Source: Streptomyces nigrescens (lineage in GTDB: Bacteria; Actinomycetota; Actinomycetes; Streptomycetales; Streptomycetaceae). Taken from it: a DNA stretch of 64,000 nt. Below the pieces are notes generated by a model. That model ran no database searches, was not told the DNA's origin, and saw only the letters and a list, made by a program, of their open reading frames with translations. Both the position numbers and the translations under genes were made by a program. The stretch is taken from positions 1,612,001 to 1,676,000 of the forward strand of contig AP026073.1 of NCBI GenBank assembly GCA_024349765.1, written 5' to 3'. Positions 19,501 to 26,402 of this stretch are shown piece by piece (positions within the stretch are counted from its first letter, which is position 1; every line of letters starts with the position of its first letter).

Positions 19501-20107
19501 GCGCGAGATGCTCGGTCTGTACGTCTCCGACCACCCGCTCTTCGGCCTGGAGCACGTGCTGTCCGACAAGGCCGACGCCGCCATCTCCCAGCTCACCGGC
19601 GGCGACTACTCCGACGGCTCGATCGTCACCATCGGCGGCATCATCTCCGGCCTCCAGCGCAAGATGACCAAGCAGGGCAACGCCTGGGCGATCGCCACCG
19701 TCGAGGACCTGGCCGGCTCCATCGACTGCATGTTCTTCCCGGCCACCTACCAGCTGGTGTCCACCCAACTCGTCGAGGACACCGTGGTCTTCGTCAAGGG
19801 CCGCCTCGACAAGCGGGAGGACATCCCGCGGCTGGTCGCCATGGAGATGATGGTCCCCGACCTCTCCGAGGCCGGCACCAACGCCCCCGTGACGATCACC
19901 ATCCCGACGGTCAAGGTCACCCCCCCGATGGTCGAGAAGCTCGGTGAGGTGCTCAGCAGCCACCGCGGCTCCACCGAGGTGCGGATCAAGCTCCAGGGCG
20001 CCCGCAAGACCACGGTGCTCCGACTGGACCGGCACCGGGTCACCCCCGACCCGTCGCTCTTCGGCGACCTCAAGGTGCTGCTCGGCCCGTCCTGCCTGGC
20101 CGGCTGA
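16565..20107 (+). CDS. dnaE: DNA polymerase III alpha subunit
   Basis: Replicative polymerase, 1180 residues, DnaE1 type. The N-terminal PHP domain begins HLHVHTQYSLLDGA. The catalytic core includes GPGRGSAAGSIVAYAMGITD and PDVDIDFDERRR, whose aspartates bind the catalytic metals. YAFNKAHSSAYGLVTYWTAY leads into the fingers, and a helix-hairpin-helix region is followed by an OB fold (VTIGGIISGLQRKMTKQGNAWA). The GTG start at 16565 is preceded by CCGGAGG and gives the expected MAKPPFTHLHVH N-terminus; the open frame upstream is not coding. The gene ends in a strong terminator hairpin. Confidence 0.98.
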   Translation: MAKPPFTHLHVHTQYSLLDGAARLSDMFKAANEMGMSHIAMSDHGNLHGAYDFFHSAQKAGVTPIIGIEAYVAPESRRNKRKIQWGQPHQKRDDVSGSGGYTHKTIWAANKTGLHNLFRLSSDAYAEGWLQKWPRMDKETIAQWSEGLIASTGCPSGELQTRLRLGQYDEARQAASDYQDIFGKDRYFLELMDHGIEIERRVREDLLKIGKELGIPPLVTNDSHYTYAHESTAHDALLCIQTGKNLSDPDRFRFDGTGYYLKSTEEMYAIDSSDAWQQGCDNTRLVAEQIDTTGMFEKRDLMPKFDIPEGFTEVTWFQEEVRRGMKRRFPGGVPEDRQKQAEYEMDVIIQMGFPGYFLVVADFIMWAKNNGIAVGPGRGSAAGSIVAYAMGITDLDPIEHGLIFERFLNPERVSMPDVDIDFDERRRVEVIRYVTEKYGADKVAMIGTYGKIKAKNAIKDSARVLGYPYAMGDRLTKAMPADVLGKGIDLDGITNPSHPRYNEAGEIRGMYENEPDVKKVIDTAKGVEGLVRQMGVHAAGVIMSSEPIVDHAPIWVRHTDGVTITQWDYPQCESLGLLKMDFLGLRNLTIMDDAVKMVKKNKGVELELLSVPLDDPKTYEMLCRGDTLGVFQFDGGPMRSLLRLMKPDNFEDISAVSALYRPGPMGMDSHTNYALRKNGLQEITPIHPELEEPLKEVLGLTYGLIVYQEQVQKAAQIIAGYSLGEADILRRVMGKKKPEELAKNFVLFQEGARKNGFSDQAIQALWDVLVPFAGYAFNKAHSSAYGLVTYWTAYLKANYPAEYMSALLTSVRDDKDKSAVYLNECRRMGIKVLPPNVNESEANFAAQGDDVILFGLTAVRNVGQNVVDSIIRCRKAKGKYASFPDYLDKVDAVVCNKRTTESLIKAGAFDELGHTRKGLTAHYESMIDNVVQVKRKEAEGQFDLFGGMGDDSADDGPGFGLDVEFSEDEWDKTYLLAQEREMLGLYVSDHPLFGLEHVLSDKADAAISQLTGGDYSDGSIVTIGGIISGLQRKMTKQGNAWAIATVEDLAGSIDCMFFPATYQLVSTQLVEDTVVFVKGRLDKREDIPRLVAMEMMVPDLSEAGTNAPVTITIPTVKVTPPMVEKLGEVLSSHRGSTEVRIKLQGARKTTVLRLDRHRVTPDPSLFGDLKVLLGPSCLAG

Positions 20108-20125
20108 CCGTACGCCGGTGCACCC

Positions 20126-20157
20126 GAGGGGCGCGTCCCGCCGTGGACGCGCCCCTC
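20126..20157. terminator. Terminator hairpin after dnaE
   Basis: GAGGGGCGCGTCC (20126-20138) and GGACGCGCCCCTC (20145-20157) form a perfect 13-bp stem with a 6-base loop between convergent dnaE and the small gene at 20177-20344. It is followed by AATTCGTC. Confidence 0.85.
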
Positions 20158-20176
20158 AATTCGTCTGCCCCAAAGG

Positions 20177-20344
20177 TCAGTTGTGGCCGAACCGGCGCTC
20201 GCGGTTCTTGCGGGCGAGATCCCCCGGGGTGGCGGTGACCGACTTCGTCTGGGCCTCCATGGACGACTTCTGGGCCGCCTGCTGGCCGCGCTCCGCCGGG
20301 CTGGCGGCCTTCTGACTGCGGTTCTGCTTCTTGTCCTTGGCCAT
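20177..20344 (-). CDS. Small basic hypothetical protein (55 aa)
   Basis: The gene encodes 55 residues starting MAKDKKQNRSQKAASPAERG and ending DLARKNRERRFGHN. It is Lys/Arg/Gln-rich with no membrane segment and probably unstructured. AGGAGG lies eight bases upstream of the ATG at 20344, a near-perfect ribosome binding site that strongly supports expression. It converges on dnaE and shares an upstream region with the NYN-domain gene at 20620. I do not know a function; the composition resembles small nucleic-acid-binding or ribosome-associated proteins. Confidence 0.75.
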   Translation of the reverse strand: MAKDKKQNRSQKAASPAERGQQAAQKSSMEAQTKSVTATPGDLARKNRERRFGHN

Positions 20345-20411
20345 GACCGTTGCCTCCTGAGGGGGAATCTGGGATCGGGGCCGGGACCAGACTTACACGC
20401 GGGACAGAACC

Positions 20412-20444
20412 CTGCATTTCGGGCAATTACCCTCCGTAATGCAG
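20412..20444. promoter_or_regulatory. Nested dyad in divergent promoter region
   Basis: CTGCATT (20412-20418) and AATGCAG (20438-20444) are perfect arms around a 19-base centre that itself contains GGG...CCC and is A/T-rich. It lies between the divergent 55-aa gene (start 20344) and the NYN gene (start 20620). The remainder of this 275-base gap shows nothing else that I can name. Confidence 0.35.
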
Positions 20445-20619
20445 ACGATCACGCGCTGTACCCGAGATCCCCGCCGAATCCGCCACGCCGATGATCCAGT
20501 TCCGGCAGATAACGCCCGTACGGTCGGGCAGACTCGAAGGAAAGTCGAAGGAAAACTCGTGCCACGGGCCGAGCCGGGGGGCGACCGGACTTTCAGCACC
20601 TCAGGGAAGAGGGTGGAAC

Positions 20620-21900
20620 GTGGATCGCTGCGTCGTCCTGGTGGACGCCGGATACTTGCTCGGCGCCGCCGCGAGCCTGCTCGCCGGAGAGCCCGCCCGT
20701 TCCCGGATCACCGTCGATCACGCCGCCCTCATCCAGGGCCTGCGCCAGCGCGCCGAGGCGGACACCGAACGCCCCCTGCTGCGCATCTACTGGTTCGACG
20801 GCGCCCCCGACCGCGTCCCGCAGCCCGAGCACCGCCGGCTGCGCGTGATGCCCCGGGTCACCGTCCGGCTGGGCGCCCTGACCCGCAGCGACGGCCGCTG
20901 GGCGCAGAAGGGCGTGGACGCCGCCATGCACGCCGAGCTGACCGAACTCGCCCGTAACCGCGCCTGCTCCGACATCGTCCTGGTCACCGGCGACGGCGAT
21001 CTGCTGCCCGGCCTGATGTCCGCCAAGGAACACGGCGTCGCCGTCCACCTCTGGGCCGTCCAGGCCGCCGACGGCGACTACAACCAGTCCGAGGACCTGG
21101 TCGCCGAGGCCGACGAGCGCCGCGTCCTCGACCGCACCTGGATCACCCGCGCGGTGCGCGCCAAGGAACTCGGCGGCCCCTGCGCGCCCCCGCCCGTCCC
21201 GCGCCCCGAGATCGCCGCGATCCTCTCCGCGCCGCTGCCCGAGTCCGCGGTCGCCGCCGCCGCGGCGGCCGCCTCGCCCGCCGGCCCGGACACCGCCGAC
21301 CGCACCCACCAGGGCACCCCGGCCAACGGTGTGGCCCGCCCGGCCGCCGGCGCGGGCGGCGACCAGCCCTCGGCCGGCGAGCCCGGCACCGGCGGCGGCC
21401 GGGGTGTGCCCACCCCCAAGGACCTGGCCGGCCTCGGCCGCGACCGGGCGGCCGGCCAGAGCGCCGCACAGGCCGCCGGCGCCACCCTGCGCTGGTCCTC
21501 CGACAAGGGCTGGGTCGAGCGCGGCGGCCCGCTCGGCGAACCGGACGCGACCGCCGCCCTGCCCACCCTCGCCCAGCTCACCAGCGCCGAACAGCGCTGG
21601 GCCGACCGTGAGGAGGACATCACCGCGGTCAGCGGCGACCCCTTCGAGGTCGGCCAGGTCTTCGCCCGCCGCTGGACCGAGCGGCTCTCCGACCCGGTCC
21701 ACCTCCAGCAGCTGTCGACCGAGTACCCGCGCATCCCGCACCGGATCGACGGCGAACTGCTGCGCTACGCCGCCCGGTTCGGGCTGCTCGCCCACAAGGA
21801 CGACCAGATCGACGAGCACGACCGCTACGCGATCCGGGCCGGCTTCTGGCGCGAGGTCGACCTGCGCACCGCCGCGGAACACGCCCCTGTCGGGGACTGA
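20620..21900 (+). CDS. NYN/PIN-like domain protein (putative ribonuclease)
   Basis: The 426-residue protein has an N-terminal NYN (PIN-like) nuclease domain of about 180 residues. Conserved acidic positions are in CVVLVDAGYLL (near residue 5-12), KGVDAAMHAELTELA and DIVLVTGDGDLLPGL. An Ala/Pro/Gly-rich linker of about 110 residues follows. The C-terminal domain (EVGQVFARRWTERL ... GFWREVDLR) resembles a region seen in other actinobacterial NYN proteins. Such proteins are predicted metal-dependent RNases. The GTG at 20620 gives the N-terminus with the catalytic strand immediately after it; GAAGAGGG lies upstream. Confidence 0.8.
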   Translation: MDRCVVLVDAGYLLGAAASLLAGEPARSRITVDHAALIQGLRQRAEADTERPLLRIYWFDGAPDRVPQPEHRRLRVMPRVTVRLGALTRSDGRWAQKGVDAAMHAELTELARNRACSDIVLVTGDGDLLPGLMSAKEHGVAVHLWAVQAADGDYNQSEDLVAEADERRVLDRTWITRAVRAKELGGPCAPPPVPRPEIAAILSAPLPESAVAAAAAAASPAGPDTADRTHQGTPANGVARPAAGAGGDQPSAGEPGTGGGRGVPTPKDLAGLGRDRAAGQSAAQAAGATLRWSSDKGWVERGGPLGEPDATAALPTLAQLTSAEQRWADREEDITAVSGDPFEVGQVFARRWTERLSDPVHLQQLSTEYPRIPHRIDGELLRYAARFGLLAHKDDQIDEHDRYAIRAGFWREVDLRTAAEHAPVGD

Positions 21901-21975
21901 CCACCGTCACCCGGCACCCCCGCCACGGTGCCCCGCGGACCGGCGGCGGGCCCGGGACGCGTACCCTCATAGCTC

Positions 21976-22986
21976 GTGAGGACGGGCGCAGAAGGGCCGG
22001 AGCACGGCGGGCCGGTGATCGCCGTGCGGGAGCTGGTCAAGACCTACCCCGCACCGCGCGGGCGCCGCGGGGCGGCAGCAGCCCCCGCCGTACGGGCCAG
22101 CGACGGCATCAGCCTGGACGTACGCCGCGGGGAGATCTTCGGGCTGCTCGGACCCAACGGCGCCGGCAAGTCCACCCTGGTCCGCCAGCTGACCGGCCTG
22201 CTCCGCCCGGACGCCGGCAGCATCCACGTCCTCGGCCACGACCTGGTGCGCCACCCCGAACGCGCCGCCCGGCTGCTCGGCTACCTGGGCCAGGAGTCCA
22301 CCGCCCTGGACGAGCTGACCGTCTCGCTGGCCGTGGAGACCACCGGCCGGCTGCGCGGCCTCGGCGCCCGCGAGGCGCGCGCCGAGCGGGACGCGGTCCT
22401 CGCCGAGCTGGGCCTCACCGACCTCGCGGCCCGCCCCCTGAAGAAGCTCTCCGGCGGCCAGCGGCGGCTGGCCTGCTTCGCCACCGCGCTGACCGGCGAG
22501 CGCCCGCTGCTGGTCCTGGACGAGCCGACCACCGGCATGGACCCGGTCGCCCGGCGCGCCGTATGGGCCGCGGTGGACCGCCGCCGGGCCGAGCGCGGCG
22601 CCACGGTCGTGCTCGTCACCCACAACGTGCTGGAGGCCGAGAGCGTGCTGGACCGGGTCGCGGTGATCGACCGCGGCCGGGTCATCGCCTGCGACACACC
22701 CGGCGGGCTGAAGGACCTGGTCAGCGACGAGGTCCGGCTGGAGCTGGTCTGGCGCGACCGCCCGCCGCTGGACGTGCCCGAGGTCGCCGCCCTCGAAGCC
22801 GCCGCACGCACCTCCGGCCGCCGCTGGACCCTCCGCCTCCCCGCCGACCAGGCCCGCGCCGCGGTCACCACGGTCACCGCCGGCCCCGCGTTCGCCGCCC
22901 TCGACGACTTCACGCTCGCCACGCCGAGCCTGGAGGACGTCTACCTGGCGCTCGGCGGACGCGCCGAGGGACTGGTGAAGGCATGA
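21976..22986 (+). CDS. ABC transporter ATP-binding protein
   Basis: The 336-residue ATPase has Walker A GPNGAGKST, the Q-loop LGQESTALDELTVS, signature LSGGQRRLACFATAL, Walker B LLVLDEPTTGMDP and the switch histidine in VVLVTHNVLE. An extra C-terminal domain of about 100 residues is typical of drug- or daunorubicin-type exporters. It pairs with the permease at 23081-23905. Its stop codon overlaps the ATG of a 33-codon mini-ORF (ATGA at 22983-22986). The substrate is unknown; an exporter is most likely. The GTG start at 21976 has no strong ribosome binding site, so the protein may start a few codons later. Confidence 0.92.
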   Translation: MRTGAEGPEHGGPVIAVRELVKTYPAPRGRRGAAAAPAVRASDGISLDVRRGEIFGLLGPNGAGKSTLVRQLTGLLRPDAGSIHVLGHDLVRHPERAARLLGYLGQESTALDELTVSLAVETTGRLRGLGAREARAERDAVLAELGLTDLAARPLKKLSGGQRRLACFATALTGERPLLVLDEPTTGMDPVARRAVWAAVDRRRAERGATVVLVTHNVLEAESVLDRVAVIDRGRVIACDTPGGLKDLVSDEVRLELVWRDRPPLDVPEVAALEAAARTSGRRWTLRLPADQARAAVTTVTAGPAFAALDDFTLATPSLEDVYLALGGRAEGLVKA

Positions 22987-23084
22987 ACGCCGCGGGGTCC
23001 GGCGGACGTACCGCACACCGGGGAACGACCGGGGGACCGACGACGCAGGGGGGACACCACGAGGAAGGCTGGATGACACGGTGA
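22983..23084 (+). CDS. 33-aa mini-ORF bridging ATPase and permease genes
   Basis: ATG at 22983 overlaps the stop codon of the ATPase gene (ATGA). The mini-ORF's own stop (TGA at 23082-23084) overlaps the GTG start of the permease (GTGA). The product (MNAAGSGGRTAHRGTTGGPT...GWMTR) is Gly/Thr-rich and has no known relatives that I recognise. It may exist to carry ribosomes from one gene to the next rather than for its product. GAGGAAGG inside it serves as the permease ribosome binding site. Confidence 0.35.
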   Translation: MNAAGSGGRTAHRGTTGGPTTQGGHHEEGWMTR

Positions 23085-23905
23085 GTGTGGTTCCCGCGCA
23101 GGCGGTGGCCGGGACGACGTCCCCGGGCGCCGCGGACCCGTCCGCCGAGGCCGCCCCGCTGGCGCCGCGCGCCCGCTTCGGGCCCGCGCTCGGCGCCGTC
23201 TACCGCGCCCAGCTCTCCCGCGCCCGGGTCGCCCGGATACCGCTGCTGTTCGTCGCCACCTTCCAGTCCATCGGGATCATGGTCCTGCTGCGCGGGGTCG
23301 TCGACGGCGGCGACCCGGCCCGGGACGTGGTCGCCGGCTCCAGCGTGCTGGTCGTCGCCTTCGTGGCGCTGAACCTCCTCGCCCAGTACTTCGGCCAGCT
23401 GCGGGCCGGCGGCGGACTCGACCACTACGCGACGCTGCCGGTGCCGCCGGCCGCCGTGGTGCTCGGCGCGGCCGCCGCCTACGCGTCCTTCACCGTGCCC
23501 GGCACTCTGGTCACCGCCGTCACCGGCTGTCTGCTCTTCCAGCTGCCGATGGCCCACCTGTGGGTGCTGGCCGCCGTGCTGCCGCTCGCCGGCGCCGCGC
23601 TGGCCGGACTCGGCGCGGCCCTCGGGCTGCTCGCCCCGCGCCCCGAACTCGCCACGCTCTGCGGCCAGTTGGGCATGTCGGCGGCGCTGCTGCTGGGCGT
23701 GCTGCCGGCCGCCCGGATGCCCGAGCTGGTCGGCTGGGCGCGCGATCTGCTGCCCTCCACCTACGGCGTGGAGGCGCTGGCCCGCAGCTTCGGCCCGCAC
23801 CCCGACTGGTCGGCGGTCGGCGCCGACCTCGGCGTCTGCGCCGCCGTCGGCGTGCTCTCGCTGGCCGTCGCCACCTGGGCCTACCGCCGCGCGGCGACCC
23901 GATGA
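23081..23905 (+). CDS. ABC transporter permease (ABC-2 type)
   Basis: The 274-residue membrane protein has about six hydrophobic segments, starting near residue 55 (IPLLFVATFQSIGIMVLL). The long soluble N-terminus is Ala/Pro-rich. The pattern near the end (DLLPSTYGVEALARSF) is like the ABC-2 permeases that partner drug-export ATPases. The GTG start at 23081 is preceded by GAGGAAGG. The stop codon overlaps the ATG of the next gene (23902). Confidence 0.85.
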   Translation: MSVVPAQAVAGTTSPGAADPSAEAAPLAPRARFGPALGAVYRAQLSRARVARIPLLFVATFQSIGIMVLLRGVVDGGDPARDVVAGSSVLVVAFVALNLLAQYFGQLRAGGGLDHYATLPVPPAAVVLGAAAAYASFTVPGTLVTAVTGCLLFQLPMAHLWVLAAVLPLAGAALAGLGAALGLLAPRPELATLCGQLGMSAALLLGVLPAARMPELVGWARDLLPSTYGVEALARSFGPHPDWSAVGADLGVCAAVGVLSLAVATWAYRRAATR

Positions 23906-24645
23906 CCGGCGCCCCGGCGCCCAACGGGCGTCCTGCTTCCGGTCCCACCGGCCCCACCTGGCACGATGACGGGGTGACCGCACCGCTGACGCCCTCCGAC
24001 AACCAGCCGCCCGAAGAGCCGCAGCACCCCGACGCCGCGCCCGCCGCCGGCCCGGGTGCCCCCGCCGGCACCGACGACCCCCCGCTCGGCCGCGAGCTGC
24101 GCGAGGCCGCGCTGATCGCGCTGGTGGTCGCGGTCAGCGGCGTACTGCTCGGCGTCCTGTGGAACTGGCTCGCCCCGCACATCCCACTGATCGCGGACAC
24201 CCGCAACGTCTACCTCAAGGACACCGAGGGCGAGGAGGCGATCGGCACGGACGGCACCTTCCTGCTGCTGTCCCTCGGCTTCGGCCTGGTCAGCGCCGCC
24301 GTGACGTTCCTCGTCCGCCGCCGCGGCGGCATCCCGCTGGTCGTGGCGCTCACCGTGGGCGGACTCCTCGGCGCGGCCGTCGGCTGGTTCACCGGCATGT
24401 GGCTGGGCCCCACCCCCGACGTCGTCGCGCACGCCAAGCAGGTCGGTCCCGGCGTCACCTTCTACGGCCCGCTCCGCCTCCAGGCCAAGGGCGCCCTGCT
24501 GGCCTGGCCCCTCGCCGCGATGGTGACCCAGCTCGTACTGACCGGGTTCCTCGGCCCCCGCGACCCGGAACCGCCGGCCCCGGACTGGTCCATGGCGCCC
24601 GCGCCCGGTGACCACCACGGCCACCGGCCGCCCGCCGACGGCTGA
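23902..24645 (+). CDS. Integral membrane protein, DUF2567-like
   Basis: The 247-residue protein has a Pro/Gly-rich N-terminus of about 65 residues, then four hydrophobic segments (first one LIALVVAVSGVLLGVLWNWL). The region between segments 1 and 2 reads PHIPLIADTRNVYLKDTEGEEAIGTD in part, which resembles the DUF2567 family of actinobacteria. ATG at 23902 overlaps the permease stop (ATGA). A second in-frame start, GTG at 23973, would remove 23 residues. Operon position suggests a link with the ABC transporter, but nothing more is shown. Confidence 0.65.
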   Translation: MTGAPAPNGRPASGPTGPTWHDDGVTAPLTPSDNQPPEEPQHPDAAPAAGPGAPAGTDDPPLGRELREAALIALVVAVSGVLLGVLWNWLAPHIPLIADTRNVYLKDTEGEEAIGTDGTFLLLSLGFGLVSAAVTFLVRRRGGIPLVVALTVGGLLGAAVGWFTGMWLGPTPDVVAHAKQVGPGVTFYGPLRLQAKGALLAWPLAAMVTQLVLTGFLGPRDPEPPAPDWSMAPAPGDHHGHRPPADG

Positions 24646-24649
24646 CGAC

Positions 24650-24674
24650 GGGGGCGGCAACCACGGCCGCCCCC
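24650..24674. terminator. Terminator hairpin between DUF2567-like gene and ybaK
   Basis: GGGGGCGGC (24650-24658) and GCCGCCCCC (24666-24674) form a perfect 9-bp stem with a 7-base loop between convergent genes. Confidence 0.7.
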
Positions 24675-24688
24675 TCGCACGCCCCTCC

Positions 24689-25183
24689 TCAGCCCCGGGC
24701 GATCGGCGCCAGCCGCGCCCCCGTGAGCGCCACCAGGTCCTGCGGCGACAGCTCGACCTCCAGCCCGCGCCGCCCCGCCGACACGCACACCGTCGGCCGG
24801 TCCTCGGCCGAGGCGTCCACGACCGTGGGCAGCCGCTTGCGCTGGCCCAGCGGCGAGATCCCGCCCACGACGTACCCGGTGGTGCGCTCGGCCACCGCCG
24901 GATCCGCCATCGCGGCCCGCTTGCCGCCCACCGCGGCCGCCAGCGCCTTGAGGTCCAGCGACCCCGACACCGGCACCACGGCGACCGTGAGCGTCCCGTC
25001 GACGTCCGCCAGCAGTGTCTTGAAGACCTGCTCGGGCGCGACGCCGAGCGCCTCGGCGGCCTCCTCGCCGTACGAGGCGGTGGCCGGGTCGTGGTCGTAG
25101 GAGTGGGTGGTGAAGGCGACACCGGCCGCGGTGAGCGCGACCGTCGCCGGGGTGCCGACGGATTTCCTGGACTTCTTCGCCAA
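24689..25183 (-). CDS. ybaK: YbaK/EbsC family Cys-tRNA(Pro) deacylase
   Basis: The 164-residue editing-domain protein hydrolyses mischarged Cys-tRNA-Pro in trans. Family landmarks are VFKTLLADVDGTLTVAVVPV (the lysine of FKTLL contacts the substrate), GGKRAAMADP and YVVGGISPLGQRKRLP. Length matches stand-alone YbaK. The only in-frame start giving the standard N-terminus is TTG at 25183 (MAKKSRKSVGTPA), with AGAGG 10-14 bases upstream and no nearby in-frame ATG or GTG. Confidence 0.9.
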   Translation of the reverse strand: MAKKSRKSVGTPATVALTAAGVAFTTHSYDHDPATASYGEEAAEALGVAPEQVFKTLLADVDGTLTVAVVPVSGSLDLKALAAAVGGKRAAMADPAVAERTTGYVVGGISPLGQRKRLPTVVDASAEDRPTVCVSAGRRGLEVELSPQDLVALTGARLAPIARG

Positions 25184-25276
25184 CGTCTTCGTGCCTCTTC
25201 GTGCGGCTGGGGGCCTCTGGGGCCGCTGGGTGCCCCGCGTCGGACCCGTCCGCTGCGGTCCCGCCGCGACCGGTCG

Positions 25277-26017
25277 TCAGTTGGGGCTGGTCGGCTGCCG
25301 GGTCAGCTCCACCGCCGGCAGCGACGGGAGCTTACCGAGCAGCGCCGACTCCTGACGAAGGAGTTTCAGCTCCTGCCCGAGCCGGGCCGCGGTGTCCGGC
25401 GCCTCCAGCAGCCGCTGCTTGGCCGGCACGTCCAGCACGGCCGCCGCCGCGACGAGGTACGACAGCACCGCCGGGTCCGCCGGCAGGTCCTGTCCGCTGG
25501 ACAGGGTCCGCTCGTTCGCCCAGGCCAGCCGCTTCTGATACGTACGGAAGGCCCGCACGACACCCGAGGCGAGCGCGCCCGCGCCGTCGCCCTGGCTCTC
25601 CTCCAGCTCCTCCACCTCGCCGGTCAGATACGGCCCGGAGGCGTCCACGGACAGCAGCCGGAAGCGGGTGGTGCCGGTCGCCAGGACCTCGTAGCCGGTG
25701 TCGGCGGCGGACGACTTCTCGCGGATGGTCGCGGCGTCCGCCACGCACCCCACCGCGTGGAACGCCCGCATCGGCTCGTCCCCGAAGCCCGCCGCGGGCC
25801 CCTTCTCCTCGGGCAGCGTGGCGTCCGGCAGGCCCTGCGCGGTGGGTGCGACCTCGCGTCCGTCCCGGATCGCGATCACCGCGAACCGGCGCTCGTCCTC
25901 GGGCAGCGCGGACAGATCGCGCATCATCGCCCGGTACCGCGCCTCGAACACGTTCAGGGGCAGCACGAGCCCCGGGAACAGGACCGAGTTGAGCGGAAAG
26001 AGGGGTAGCGAGGTCAC
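25277..26017 (-). CDS. Lon-protease substrate-binding-domain protein
   Basis: The 246-residue protein corresponds to the N-terminal substrate-binding domain of Lon without ATPase or protease domains. It begins TSLPLFPLNSVLFPGLVLPL and continues NVFEARYRAMMRD, the classic start of that domain. The middle includes VGCVADAAT and ATGTTRFRLLSV, and the C-terminal 90 residues are helical. Stand-alone versions are common in actinobacteria, and their target is unclear. The GTG start at 26017 is preceded by AACGCC with only a weak ribosome binding site. The long palindromic element at 26072-26388 lies immediately upstream. Confidence 0.85.
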   Translation of the reverse strand: MTSLPLFPLNSVLFPGLVLPLNVFEARYRAMMRDLSALPEDERRFAVIAIRDGREVAPTAQGLPDATLPEEKGPAAGFGDEPMRAFHAVGCVADAATIREKSSAADTGYEVLATGTTRFRLLSVDASGPYLTGEVEELEESQGDGAGALASGVVRAFRTYQKRLAWANERTLSSGQDLPADPAVLSYLVAAAAVLDVPAKQRLLEAPDTAARLGQELKLLRQESALLGKLPSLPAVELTRQPTSPN

Positions 26018-26170
26018 GGCGTTAGCCTAGCCGCCCACGTTTTTGGCTTTCCGGCCGTGGGGGTTGCTCGCCGTTGTGCGCTTTGCGGCGCCCCGCACGT
26101 ACCTGTCTGCGGCGCCGCGGGTCGTCTCGCCGTTGCGCCTGCGGCGGGCTGGGTTGTTGTTGGGTGCGGT

Positions 26171-26242
26171 GACGGGCCTCCGGGGCCGGTTGTGTGGACT
26201 GCTGACGCTTTACGTCCACACAACCGGCCCCTCCGGCCCGTC
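26171..26242. repeat. Inner inverted repeat of the palindromic element
   Basis: The arms 26171-26198 and 26215-26242 match over 28 bases apart from a short central mismatch. The perfect 13-bp core is CCGGTTGTGTGGA / TCCACACAACCGG. The loop is CTGCTGACGCTTTACG. It lies between the outer arms at 26072-26160 and 26301-26388. Confidence 0.75.
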
Positions 26243-26279
26243 CCCTCCCGTGAGAGGGGAAGTTAAGGACGGTGGGGGT

Positions 26280-26298
26280 GCACGTGACGTCCACGTGC
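26280..26298. repeat. Short hairpin GCACGTG-ACGTC-CACGTGC
   Basis: Perfect 7-base arms (26280-26286 and 26292-26298) with a 5-base loop lie between the inner repeat and the right outer arm. The whole element is therefore built of several palindromes. Confidence 0.6.
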
Positions 26299-26402
26299 CG
26301 ACAACACCACGCCCGCCGCCAGGCGCAACGGCGAGACGCCCCGCGGCGGGAGAGACGGGTACGTACGGGGCGCCGCAAAGCGCAGCGGAACGGTACGTGG
26401 GG

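Larger units (their letters stand above)
26072..26388. repeat. Palindromic intergenic element with about 88-base outer arms
   Basis: The 385-base gap 26018-26402 holds no gene that I can support but is strongly structured. The stretch 26072-26160 (GTTGTGCGCTTTGCGGCGCC ... GGGTTGTTGT) reappears inverted at 26301-26388 (ACAACACCACGCCC ... GGCGCCGCAAAGCGCAGCGG), with a few mismatches over about 88 bases. Two smaller hairpins sit between the arms. There is no transposase frame and I saw no clear flanking target duplication. The form is that of a MITE or a large REP-like palindrome. Confidence 0.75.

Noticed and set aside
14237-20035. A very long open frame on the minus strand opposite dnaE
   Set aside because: It is a codon-bias shadow of dnaE; only its last part (14237-14914) is a real gene, and dnaE motifs on the plus strand are decisive.
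26018-26402. A short gene in the palindromic gap
   Set aside because: All frames are broken or made of repeat translations with no start-site support.
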